Shown here one piece after another: positions 26,559 to 34,040 of a stretch of DNA of 64,000 nt. Both the position numbers and the translations under genes were made by a program. Under the pieces are notes generated by a model. It saw only the letters and a list, made by a program, of their open reading frames with translations, did not search any database and had not been told where the DNA came from. Origin of the DNA: UBA1413 sp964650525 (GTDB lineage Bacteria > Bacteroidota > Bacteroidia > Bacteroidales > Prolixibacteraceae); the NCBI GenBank assembly GCA_964650525.1, contig CAZYUA010000001.1:124001-188000 (forward strand), in the 5' to 3' direction. Within the stretch, counting starts at the first letter, position 1; each line of letters opens with the position of its first letter.

Positions 26559-27515
26559 TTAATAAAATGAGAGGATCTCAGTGGTTTTGGAGCCCAGGAC
26601 AATAATCTCCTTATACTCATCCGTGTTGAGCCCTTCAAACATAAAATAGGAAGGATTCAGACGGTAACCGTTTTTCGTAATCTCGTAGTGGAGGTGGGCA
26701 GCCTCACTAAGGCCTGTATTCCCGACAAACCCGATCTGGTCGCCTTTCTGAACCCAGGTATTGGGCCCTACAATCATACGGACCATATGGGCATATCTTG
26801 TCTGAAAACCAAAATCGTGCTGAATAACGCACGAACGTCCATAACCTGGTTTATCCTCGGTAATGATTACCTTACCGTTGGCCGTGGCCACAACCGCTGT
26901 CCCTATCGGGGCTTTGATGTCAATCCCGTTGTGCATTCTGCGTTCCTTCAGAATCGGGTGGTCCCGCATCCCGAAGCCGGAGACGATCTGCGCATCCTGC
27001 CTGGCTATTGGAAAAGCAACCGGAACAGCCCTGAAGACCTTTTTCTTGTTGTGGATAGATTCTAAAAGGGTTTCCAGGCTCCACTTCAGATAGTTCTGCT
27101 GCCTCTCAAAACTGATTACGGTGGTGTCTGCCTCTATGGTCTTATTCCTGTTGGAAGATATCGTCGAACGGTCGGAAACATAGCGACTCTCATAATCCCG
27201 GAACCCTGAGACAAAATTTCCAATGTTGTTAACATTGGGTTTTTCAGCATAAACCAGCTCGTCGAACAACGCGTCAAACAGCCGCAGTTCTTCACTTAAA
27301 TGGTATACTTTCAAAATGACAGGATCCAGTGCCTCAATGTGTTCCTTGGGGGTATTTTTGACCTCCCCGCTCTGGGTGTCGAATGCCTGACCTGAAGGTT
27401 TGAATAAAAAAATGACCGCGAATACTACTCCAAGAATCAACAGCAAAATAACCAACATGATTACCAGCGACCTGGAACTGTTTTCAGGTGGATAGGATTC
27501 GGGTTCGGAACTCAT
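26559..27515 (-). CDS. LytM/M23 peptidase with membrane anchor, last gene of the T6SS minus arm
   Basis: A 318-residue protein with a short cytoplasmic N-terminus, one membrane helix (about residues 15-38), a helical periplasmic stalk (about 60-160) and a C-terminal M23 endopeptidase domain. The zinc and catalytic residues are intact: MHNGIDIKAP (H, D), the central YAH in TRYAHM and the final AHLHYEI. It should cut peptide cross-links of peptidoglycan. It starts 12 bases after tssO, in line with tssN and tssO, so a role in opening the cell wall for the secretion apparatus is an attractive inference. Its stop faces the DedA gene. Confidence 0.9.
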   Translation of the reverse strand: MSSEPESYPPENSSRSLVIMLVILLLILGVVFAVIFLFKPSGQAFDTQSGEVKNTPKEHIEALDPVILKVYHLSEELRLFDALFDELVYAEKPNVNNIGNFVSGFRDYESRYVSDRSTISSNRNKTIEADTTVISFERQQNYLKWSLETLLESIHNKKKVFRAVPVAFPIARQDAQIVSGFGMRDHPILKERRMHNGIDIKAPIGTAVVATANGKVIITEDKPGYGRSCVIQHDFGFQTRYAHMVRMIVGPNTWVQKGDQIGFVGNTGLSEAAHLHYEITKNGYRLNPSYFMFEGLNTDEYKEIIVLGSKTTEILSFY

Positions 27516-27527
27516 TGGCAGCTGAGA

Positions 27528-28190
27528 TTACCGGTTTCTTAACTTGTTGACCTCAGTCTCAAGGCTTTTGTTCTGAAGCCTGCATTTTCTCAGGTCTTCC
27601 TGAGCTTTGTCCAGAACGCTCTGCAATTGGGCGGTATTACCGCCGCCACCGCCACCACCACCTCCGCCGGTGGCTTTCAATAGCAGATTCTCCTGTTTCA
27701 ATTCCTTAACCTCTGAAATATACCGCTGAAGATCCACATTGCTGCCCTGGGTGTTGTTCTGGCAGGCTACAAGTTGTTCCTCCAGCTGAAGCTGCTTTTT
27801 GTAGGCTACATGCAGGTCGGAATAGACCTTCAGGATGTCCTGGTACAGGATGGATTTCCATGTATCATCGATGACCAGGTTTTTCTTGGCTTCCACCAGC
27901 AAAAGACCGATTTTGTTGTTCAATTCGTCAAGGTTTTCCTTATTCTGAGCAGCTGTGGGGACTTTGTCAAGGGTTGCAGAAGCCTCCAGCAGGTTGGGCG
28001 ACAGGGTCTCCCTTTCCCAGGTCTCCTGTGCCTCCCTTTGTTTCAGCTGGCTCACCGATTGCCTGTCGGAAAGATTGCCCTCAAACATGGTGGTGAAACC
28101 CACCAGCAGGGCAAGCACCAGACTCAACACAAACAGACCGATTACCTTGTTAAACGCTTTGGCTCTCTCTTTTTTATTTACCGGTTTCAT
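27528..28190 (-). CDS. tssO: Type VI secretion protein TssO (Bacteroidetes type)
   Basis: A 220-residue protein with one membrane helix near the N-terminus (residues 15-35) and a long periplasmic coiled coil, the arrangement of TssO in class iii T6SS. An unusual run of ten glycines (after LLLKAT, about residue 175) interrupts the coiled coil and probably acts as a flexible hinge. The tract is coded by mixed GGN codons. The ATG overlaps the tssN stop (ATGA). It probably belongs to the envelope-spanning part that replaces TssL/TssM. The name rests on position and architecture more than on sharp motifs. Confidence 0.8.
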   Translation of the reverse strand: MKPVNKKERAKAFNKVIGLFVLSLVLALLVGFTTMFEGNLSDRQSVSQLKQREAQETWERETLSPNLLEASATLDKVPTAAQNKENLDELNNKIGLLLVEAKKNLVIDDTWKSILYQDILKVYSDLHVAYKKQLQLEEQLVACQNNTQGSNVDLQRYISEVKELKQENLLLKATGGGGGGGGGGNTAQLQSVLDKAQEDLRKCRLQNKSLETEVNKLRNR

Positions 28191-29056
28191 AGCTGGATAT
28201 TTTCAGGGTTTTTCATCACTCTGTTGCATATGAGGACATCATTTTCCCGTATGTTATTGACATAAATGGATGCTTCGGGATCAAGACCCTCTGTCAGATT
28301 TAACCATTTATTCTTCACTTTCATAAAGACCCACCCTTCAGGTTCCCGTCCGCTATTCAAAAACGAAATCAGCCCTTCGGGATGCCGGCTGTTGTAATCG
28401 TTGATGAAAAAATAAAACAACCGGCCCAGTTTCATTCCGACAGGCGCTTTGGCGCGAAAGGTTGTCAACTCACTGCTCAATTCGTTCTTGTGAAAAACAA
28501 AACTGATCACTATCGGATTTTCCAGTTCCTCATCGCTCGGATCATCGATATTCTGTCCGAGTGGGTAGTACCATTGTCTGTAAATCTTCTGGGGTACTTT
28601 CAGTAATTCCTCCACCGTCTGGTTGAGCAGAACCGGTATTAAAAACCACAACAGCGAAAGGTACCACACGATCTGGAACCGGGGACTGTTTGGAAGGGAA
28701 AAGGAGAGGTTGCTGAAAAAGTAGGCCATCAGCAGGATGACAAGGATAAACATAACCTGCATATTGAAGGACTGGCTTTTGTACCAGGGAAGGGTGGAAG
28801 GCACCAGCCTGAGGTGCATGATTCCCAGAAAAAGGATGAAAACCTGAGCGCCGGTAAGAATCAGCAATTGCGGGGTTTTTAATTCAAAACGGTTGACCAG
28901 GGTCGGCATGGCCAGAAGGATGGAAATCAGGATAACATAAAGAATGGATGCGAGCCCGTATTTTTTCAGAACCTTAATTCTTTTGAACAATATCATGAAA
29001 ACACCACCTGCAAAAACCAGACTGGCAATTTTGAGTGCTATACTACCCGCATTCAT
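28187..29056 (-). CDS. tssN: Type VI secretion protein TssN (Bacteroidetes type)
   Basis: A 289-residue protein. The first 145 residues contain about five membrane helices, followed by WFLIPVLLNQTVEELLKVPQKIYRQWYYP and a soluble C-terminal domain with ISFVFHKNE and VGMKLGRLFYFFINDYNSRHP. This is the TssN plan, the polytopic membrane protein specific to class iii T6SS. Its stop overlaps tssO. A TATTTTTA -7 element at 29077-29084 may give this end of the arm its own promoter, since 155 bases separate it from the upstream lipoprotein gene. Confidence 0.87.
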   Translation of the reverse strand: MNAGSIALKIASLVFAGGVFMILFKRIKVLKKYGLASILYVILISILLAMPTLVNRFELKTPQLLILTGAQVFILFLGIMHLRLVPSTLPWYKSQSFNMQVMFILVILLMAYFFSNLSFSLPNSPRFQIVWYLSLLWFLIPVLLNQTVEELLKVPQKIYRQWYYPLGQNIDDPSDEELENPIVISFVFHKNELSSELTTFRAKAPVGMKLGRLFYFFINDYNSRHPEGLISFLNSGREPEGWVFMKVKNKWLNLTEGLDPEASIYVNNIRENDVLICNRVMKNPENIQL

Positions 29057-29076
29057 CTCTTTTTACATTTCGAGGG

Positions 29077-29084
29077 TAAAAATA
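29077..29084 (-). promoter_or_regulatory. -7 element of tssN-tssO-peptidase
   Basis: TATTTTTA on the minus strand lies 21 bases before the tssN ATG and has one mismatch to TAnnTTTG. Confidence 0.38.
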
Positions 29085-29211
29085 GGAAAGAATCGGAAAA
29101 ATTCCTATTAAATTGGTTCATTTTAAAAGAAATGAACAGGGTGTTTTTTGGGATGATTCAACGACATCTGTTCCTGTTGTATGGTGTGCAGTACAAAACA
29201 TCGTCTGGTCT

Positions 29212-30828
29212 TTAGAGGATCATTAACGTCGTTGCCGCATGGTTGTCGGTTTCATTCGATTCAGTAAAGGCATTGTCGTAATCGGCTACGCAGATGATAT
29301 AAACTGAGCCGGCAGGTGTGGTAAGGGGTACTGTGGCCGTAAGGGAGGTAACTGCCTGGCTGCCGTATTTGCCGCCCACCAGAACGTTGGTTTGGCCGAA
29401 CAAAACGTCTCTCGAATCCCAATCCGGATTAGAAGAAAGGTAAAAGCCCACCTTCACACCGGAGGCCAGGTACAAGAGGGAGGGATAGATGTGTACGGTG
29501 CAGGAAATGGTAACCGACTGGCCTCTTCTCACACTTGGGGAGCTCAGTTTCAGATCCCGCAAGAATAAATTCAAAACCGTGCAGTTGGTGATCGTAACCG
29601 GAATGACTTTTGTACTGTAGGCTGTTCCTGAACTGTTGGAGGCATACGACCTGACGTAATAGGTATTGCAGGCCAGTCCGGTGAGATTGGCGGTAAAGGT
29701 CCCCGGCCCCTGGCCTGCTGAAACGGAAAAGTCGGCGAGGGTAGGGTTGGAATGGGTACTCCAGCAGAAGCCCCGGCCGGTGATGGGAATGCCTCCTCCC
29801 GGTTCCGCGATGCCGGTGGCTGTAGCGTTGCTTACCGTGCTTTCGGCTGCAGAAGAGAGCAGGACTGATGGCAGGGTGCTAAAGGAAACTTCAGGCCCAT
29901 AGCCCGGTCCGGCGCAATTCACCGCATACGCCCTGAAGTAGTATTGTGTGCTGGAAACCAGGTTTATGACGGGTGCCGTGAACGAGCCGGAGAGGGCTGC
30001 AACCGGGATCTTCGGACCGGAAACCACAAGTCCGGGAATCGTGGCATAAACAACGCCCATTTCCGTGATGCCGCCACCCCCGTCGTGGGTGAGTGTGCCA
30101 CCGAGGGTGGCCCTGCTGTCGGTGACCTGGGCAGGTGAACCAGTGGTCAGCACAGGAACAGAAGCTGTACTATACACCACGGAATCTCCAAAAATGGTTC
30201 CGGTGTTGTTGACGGCATAGGCCCAGACATAATACCTGGTTCCGGGGACCAACCCGGATACCGACTGGCTGAAGGATCCCTTTCCGCTGCCGATCGTTAG
30301 TCTGGTGCCTGATAATACATCCGGAGTTAACCCGTATACCACCCCTTTTTCGGTCACCGCAGATCCTCCGTCATCGGTAACATCACCGCCGACTGTGGTG
30401 GTGGGGCAGACAATTGCCGGGGGAAGCATCGTGGTTACCGTTGCCGGAAATACCGGGGTCAGCGAAGCCTTGAGCTGGTTGCTGGTGTTACCCAAGGCAT
30501 AGGCGTACAGCAGGTATTCGTGGACCTGCCCGGGCTTCAGGTCATTGTCTGCCCAGGAGGTGCTGCTCTTATCAGGGGTGGAGAAAACCTTCCACTCCCC
30601 ATTGTTGATCCTACGTTCGAGGCGGTAACCGCTGATATGGGTGACTGAGGCCCGGCTCCAGGTGAGCAGGACTGATTTTTGCTGCTGTACGGCCTTGAAA
30701 TCCGAAGGCGTCCAAATCTCCCTGGGACACTCAGAGTCAAACGGATTGTCGATTTCATGGTCCTGGCATGAGGCAATTGGTATAACGGCAGCCAGCATTA
30801 ACAGATACCGGTAATAGGTTGTATTCAT
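29212..30828 (-). CDS. Lipoprotein with FN3, three-fold beta repeats and CARDB domain
   Basis: A 538-residue predicted outer-envelope lipoprotein. A signal peptide ends in IASC (Cys about 21). Residues 40-130 form a fibronectin-III-like domain (VLLTWSRASVTHISGYRLER). Three repeats of about 90 residues follow, each with a GVVY/GFCWS strand and a final YYVWAYAVNNTG-type strand. The C-terminus (about 430-538) is CARDB-like (SVRRGQSVTISC ... DNAFTESNETDNHA). All domains are adhesion or scaffold modules; no enzyme motif is seen. It lies between tssN and the PKD protein in the minus arm, so it may be an accessory envelope part of the secretion system, but that is inference. Confidence 0.8.
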   Translation of the reverse strand: MNTTYYRYLLMLAAVIPIASCQDHEIDNPFDSECPREIWTPSDFKAVQQQKSVLLTWSRASVTHISGYRLERRINNGEWKVFSTPDKSSTSWADNDLKPGQVHEYLLYAYALGNTSNQLKASLTPVFPATVTTMLPPAIVCPTTTVGGDVTDDGGSAVTEKGVVYGLTPDVLSGTRLTIGSGKGSFSQSVSGLVPGTRYYVWAYAVNNTGTIFGDSVVYSTASVPVLTTGSPAQVTDSRATLGGTLTHDGGGGITEMGVVYATIPGLVVSGPKIPVAALSGSFTAPVINLVSSTQYYFRAYAVNCAGPGYGPEVSFSTLPSVLLSSAAESTVSNATATGIAEPGGGIPITGRGFCWSTHSNPTLADFSVSAGQGPGTFTANLTGLACNTYYVRSYASNSSGTAYSTKVIPVTITNCTVLNLFLRDLKLSSPSVRRGQSVTISCTVHIYPSLLYLASGVKVGFYLSSNPDWDSRDVLFGQTNVLVGGKYGSQAVTSLTATVPLTTPAGSVYIICVADYDNAFTESNETDNHAATTLMIL

Positions 30829-30862
30829 GTTTAGTCGGGTTTTAGCAACGAAGTCTGACTAT

Positions 30863-31621
30863 TCAGAATTTCCATGTTAAGCAAAGCTTGTTACCATTGC
30901 TCATGGGCATCAGTTGCAGCGAAAGCTCCTGCCTGGCCTTTTTCTGCCTGGCCGATTGGAGAACCACCTGTGACAGGCAAATCCCCGACAACACATAAGC
31001 AGCCGGAGCCAGAGTATCGAGGGTCTTGAATTTCCTCCTTATATCTTCCGCCTCTTGGGTGGCCGTTTGGTATTCCTCGTAGTACCCGTTCGATTTCAGG
31101 GAGGCCAGAATGCCGGTCCCGGCTGAAATCAGAGTCCCTCCCATCCACGCCAGTTTTAATGTTTTGTGTTTTTGTTCACCGGAGGAAAGGGACACCGGTA
31201 GAACCTCCACGGCAGATTCTTCCGCTAAGGGCGCTGTAAGCGTGATGCTCTGATCTGCCGTTTTGCCTTCCCTGATCAGGATGCTGTAGTACCATGACTC
31301 CTCCAGTTGAAGAGTGCTGTTCCGGACTATCATCCGGATGGTGTAAAATCCTGCTGAACCGAAACGATGGCTGGGATTCTCCTCCTGTGAAAAGTTGCGT
31401 TCACCCGAGGCAGGATCCCCGAAATCCCACTCATACGTGTCCGCATAGGTTGAATGGTTCCTGAAAACAATCTCGCAGGGGGCTATCGTATCGTTGCTGA
31501 TGGAAACAATGCGTGCCAGGGCCCGGGGCTCCTTCCCGGCAGGTTTCGTCTGGGCTAAGCATTGATGGGACAGAAGAAAGGCCAGAAGAGGTAGATACAA
31601 ATATTTCGCAAGGCATTTCAT
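30863..31621 (-). CDS. Secreted PKD-domain protein with C-terminal hydrophobic segments
   Basis: A 252-residue protein with a signal peptide (cleavage after LSHQCLAQ), one PKD domain with YEWDFGDPASGERNFSQEE and NPSHRFGSAGFYTIRMIVRN (about residues 35-115), then a linker and two hydrophobic stretches (about 157-172 and 205-225). The PKD domain is closely similar to those of the 1536-residue protein at the far end of the locus, including the FGDPASG and NPxHxY signatures. It is 34 bases upstream of the FN3/CARDB lipoprotein gene. Its function is unknown; location suggests an envelope partner of the T6SS. Confidence 0.75.
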   Translation of the reverse strand: MKCLAKYLYLPLLAFLLSHQCLAQTKPAGKEPRALARIVSISNDTIAPCEIVFRNHSTYADTYEWDFGDPASGERNFSQEENPSHRFGSAGFYTIRMIVRNSTLQLEESWYYSILIREGKTADQSITLTAPLAEESAVEVLPVSLSSGEQKHKTLKLAWMGGTLISAGTGILASLKSNGYYEEYQTATQEAEDIRRKFKTLDTLAPAAYVLSGICLSQVVLQSARQKKARQELSLQLMPMSNGNKLCLTWKF

Positions 31622-31632
31622 CCTGGTGGTTA

Positions 31633-32868
31633 TTATTTTCCTTTCAAAACAATTTTTTTCAATGCATCCCCGAAATTGAACTTTAGAAACTCAATGGCTA
31701 TTTCATCAAGCATCTCTTTAAGGGTCAGCTTTTTACCCTGTGTTTTCTGCCTTGCTCTGACAACGAAACTCTGGTAAAAGGTCTCCACAGACATTGAACT
31801 GATCAGTTCGCTGACATACTCTAAAGTAGGCCTTGGTTTCATAAGGGGATCCAGTCCGTTGGCTTTCAGAAAAGCATTGGCATTGGGGAACCGGATATCG
31901 ATTTTGGGCTTAAGCACGCTGGTCAGGAAAATCTTGGACAATCCTCCCGAAATGATGTCTTTGACAAAGCTGTCTTTTATGTTCGTAAGAACTTTGTCCC
32001 AATCAATTTTTTCGCCCGAAACATAGAGGGAGGTGATTTTAGCACCGGATTCAAGGGTTGTTTTGGTGCCGGCTTCCACGGCCAGGGTGGCAGCCTCTTT
32101 ACCGATTTTTACCACTTTCCCCAGGACCCCCCGTTTATTGACCAGTTCTGCGGCCAGCCTGTATTTGCCTATGGCTTTGCCCGCTATTCCGACCACACCT
32201 CCTCCTGCAACCGTGGAAAGGATAGAAATGGTAATCTCGATGACCTGGATCGATTGTTCCGCTCCCTTGACAACTCCTTCGCGGTATTTTACAATCTCCT
32301 TATCGCAATGGTTAATGACCTTTGCTGCCGACTGCAATTGTTTGACGCCTAAACGGATCATTTTGTCATCGCTGTAGGGACGGTGATAGATCATTTTGCA
32401 CAGGTCAATATATTTTCTGGCAATCCGGGTCCAGCGGCTAATGCTGTCAAGATCTACCTGCCCGAAGAATTCCGACCAGAAAACCACAAAATCCCAGGTT
32501 TGTGCATTGACTTTATGATGACTGGTGATGGCGGCTTCCATAACCTCCAGGCATCCTTCCACCTGGGCTACCGCATCGGTAAAGCGCATTTCTTTGGGTT
32601 CAGGCCACCACCTGACCTCGACTTTCAGTTTCAGTTTATCCCACCGGTTCCGTGTATCAATCCGCTTTTTCTTCTCGAGAAGGTGCCTGTAATAGGCTTC
32701 CTGCCAAACACTGCTGTAGGTGAGATCGCTTTTGTTGCACTGGCCGGAAAGATCGTTCAGAGGATTGTTCCGGTTCACCTCTTCGGTAGCCGCGTCGAAT
32801 GCCTCCTTATCGAGGGTTTTCCCGTGGAAATCAATTGATTTATCCTGGTTCTTGTAATGATAACCCAT
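31633..32868 (-). CDS. Unknown protein downstream of PAAR; candidate T6SS effector
   Basis: A 411-residue protein that I do not recognise. It has no signal peptide. Residues 1-210 are charged and tryptophan-rich (VRWWPEPKEMRF, TWDFVVFWSEFF). Residues about 225-260 are a glycine-rich hydrophobic stretch (ILSTVAGGGVVGIAGKAIG), and the rest is amphipathic and basic. Such a membrane-active segment in a signal-less protein after vgrG-PAAR recalls T6SS pore-forming or polymorphic-toxin carriers, but there is no named domain. A TACCTTTA box at 32887-32894 may give it an independent promoter. Confidence 0.6.
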   Translation of the reverse strand: MGYHYKNQDKSIDFHGKTLDKEAFDAATEEVNRNNPLNDLSGQCNKSDLTYSSVWQEAYYRHLLEKKKRIDTRNRWDKLKLKVEVRWWPEPKEMRFTDAVAQVEGCLEVMEAAITSHHKVNAQTWDFVVFWSEFFGQVDLDSISRWTRIARKYIDLCKMIYHRPYSDDKMIRLGVKQLQSAAKVINHCDKEIVKYREGVVKGAEQSIQVIEITISILSTVAGGGVVGIAGKAIGKYRLAAELVNKRGVLGKVVKIGKEAATLAVEAGTKTTLESGAKITSLYVSGEKIDWDKVLTNIKDSFVKDIISGGLSKIFLTSVLKPKIDIRFPNANAFLKANGLDPLMKPRPTLEYVSELISSMSVETFYQSFVVRARQKTQGKKLTLKEMLDEIAIEFLKFNFGDALKKIVLKGK

Positions 32869-32886
32869 GTAAATCCCTTTTTCCTG

Positions 32887-32894
32887 TAAAGGTA
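32887..32894 (-). promoter_or_regulatory. Possible -7 element of the candidate effector gene
   Basis: TACCTTTA on the minus strand, 19 bases before the ATG at 32868, has one mismatch to TAnnTTTG. Confidence 0.3.
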
Positions 32895-33016
32895 CTCAGT
32901 CAACGATCTATTTCATCTCTCAGGTACCCCGAAATGTTGAACCTTCCTGGTTTTCCCCATCGAAAATATTCCGGAAAACTCCTGCCAGCCATTACCAAAA
33001 GTACACCGGCAGGGTA

Positions 33017-33436
33017 TCAGCCTCTGACACCAATTACAGCATTCCCCTGGTAGTCGTCCGAGAATTCTTTCCCGCCCGAAAGGTCAATCATCTTACTCCA
33101 AAATTTTCCAACGAGCAATCTGAATGTAGTCTTATGGTTACCCCGGCTGGTGAAACTCATCCTCCGCAGGATCTCTTCCGCTTCGCTGCTGAAATCCATG
33201 CTCTGGTTCTTTCCAAGGGCTTCTGACATTTCCCCGGCATTAAAGCCGGAAATCATTCCTGCCTGGTTGTTGGCTCTGGCAAATTGCACCATCTCGGAGG
33301 CAATGGCATAATATACCTGCCTCTCATCCTTCGAACGAAGTACGATGTTCATTTTTTGGAATACATGCGGAAGAATTCCGGCAAAATAGTCGGTTAATCT
33401 TTTGTCGTTTGCTGAAATATTTGCTTTAGCGGTCAT
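33017..33436 (-). CDS. Small unknown protein between PAAR and the candidate effector
   Basis: A 139-residue soluble protein that I do not recognise. It is mostly helical by composition (LTDYFAGILPHVFQKMNIVL, VYYAIASEMVQFARANNQAG), with no signal peptide or membrane segment. Its place between the PAAR gene and the unknown 411-residue gene suits an effector adaptor/chaperone or a small effector; an immunity protein would more often follow its effector. It is flanked by gaps of 212 and 148 bases, so it is not tightly coupled to either neighbour. Confidence 0.6.
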   Translation of the reverse strand: MTAKANISANDKRLTDYFAGILPHVFQKMNIVLRSKDERQVYYAIASEMVQFARANNQAGMISGFNAGEMSEALGKNQSMDFSSEAEEILRRMSFTSRGNHKTTFRLLVGKFWSKMIDLSGGKEFSDDYQGNAVIGVRG

Positions 33437-33648
33437 TTTGAAGTTTTTTTGGTTTTTACGGTTCGTTCCCCTTGTCTGATTTTACCAGGTCGTAATCCGG
33501 TTTCACTAATTCAGGAGAGGAAAACCTACAAGTCGAAAAATATCGGAACTTTCCACCCTGAAGGCAGAATGATGCAGCCTGCCAGACAGGCAAGGATTCG
33601 TTCCGGTATGGACAATCCTATGGAACAGATGACAGAGGAAGATAAAGT

Positions 33649-33948
33649 TTATCCTCCGATCATCACGGTAGGGCATCCCATGGCGATAGTTCCGCCGTGG
33701 GCTGTCAGGTCGCCCTGACGGGCTGCGGGCATTTTCCCGATCATGACTGTCATGGAGCCTTTGGCAATCACATCGGGTGGCCCCACACAGGTGGCCATAT
33801 CGCCCACCCGGGCTGCCGGCATACCCCCGATCAGCACCTGGGGACATCCCGGAGGCAGGACAGGCCCTCCCACATGGGGAACCGGCGGAACCCCGGGCGT
33901 CACCATCGGGCAGGTGTGCATATCTCCGGCTCTGGCAGCAGGTGGCAT
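33649..33948 (-). CDS. PAAR-domain T6SS spike-tip protein
   Basis: A 99-residue protein made almost entirely of a PAAR domain: PPAARAGDMHTCP at the start, a proline/glycine/valine-rich middle, and two further repeats IGGMPAARVGDMATCVGP and IGKMPAARQGDLTAHGG. PAAR proteins cap the VgrG trimer, bind zinc and often carry effectors. There is no C-terminal extension, so any cargo must be a separate protein. It follows vgrG by 92 bases that hold a palindrome and a tandem repeat. Confidence 0.96.
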   Translation of the reverse strand: MPPAARAGDMHTCPMVTPGVPPVPHVGGPVLPPGCPQVLIGGMPAARVGDMATCVGPPDVIAKGSMTVMIGKMPAARQGDLTAHGGTIAMGCPTVMIGG

Positions 33949-33960
33949 TCGATGGAAGTT

Positions 33961-33999
33961 TATAGTTTACAGTTTACAGTTTAAAGTTCACAGTTCTCA
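33961..33999. repeat. Degenerate tandem repeat of about ten bases (AGTTTACAGT type)
   Basis: About four imperfect units of the form AGTTTACAGTTTA / AAAGTTCACAGTTC lie between vgrG and the PAAR gene. They are non-coding and A/T-rich against their surroundings. Confidence 0.6.
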
Positions 34000-34016
34000 G
34001 GTTGTTCATTAGGGAG

Positions 34017-34038
34017 GAGACGTCCGGCCGGACGTCTC
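34017..34038. repeat. Perfect 22-base palindrome directly after vgrG
   Basis: The arm GAGACGTCCGG is followed at once by its reverse complement, with no spacer, beginning two bases after the vgrG stop codon (on the minus strand). There is no T tract, so it is not a standard terminator. It may stabilise or attenuate the transcript, or mark a recombination edge. Confidence 0.8.
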
Positions 34039-34040
34039 AC

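Noticed and set aside
30863..31621. TssQ or TssR
   Set aside because: The PKD domain and two hydrophobic stretches do not let me match it to either family from sequence alone, so it is left unnamed.
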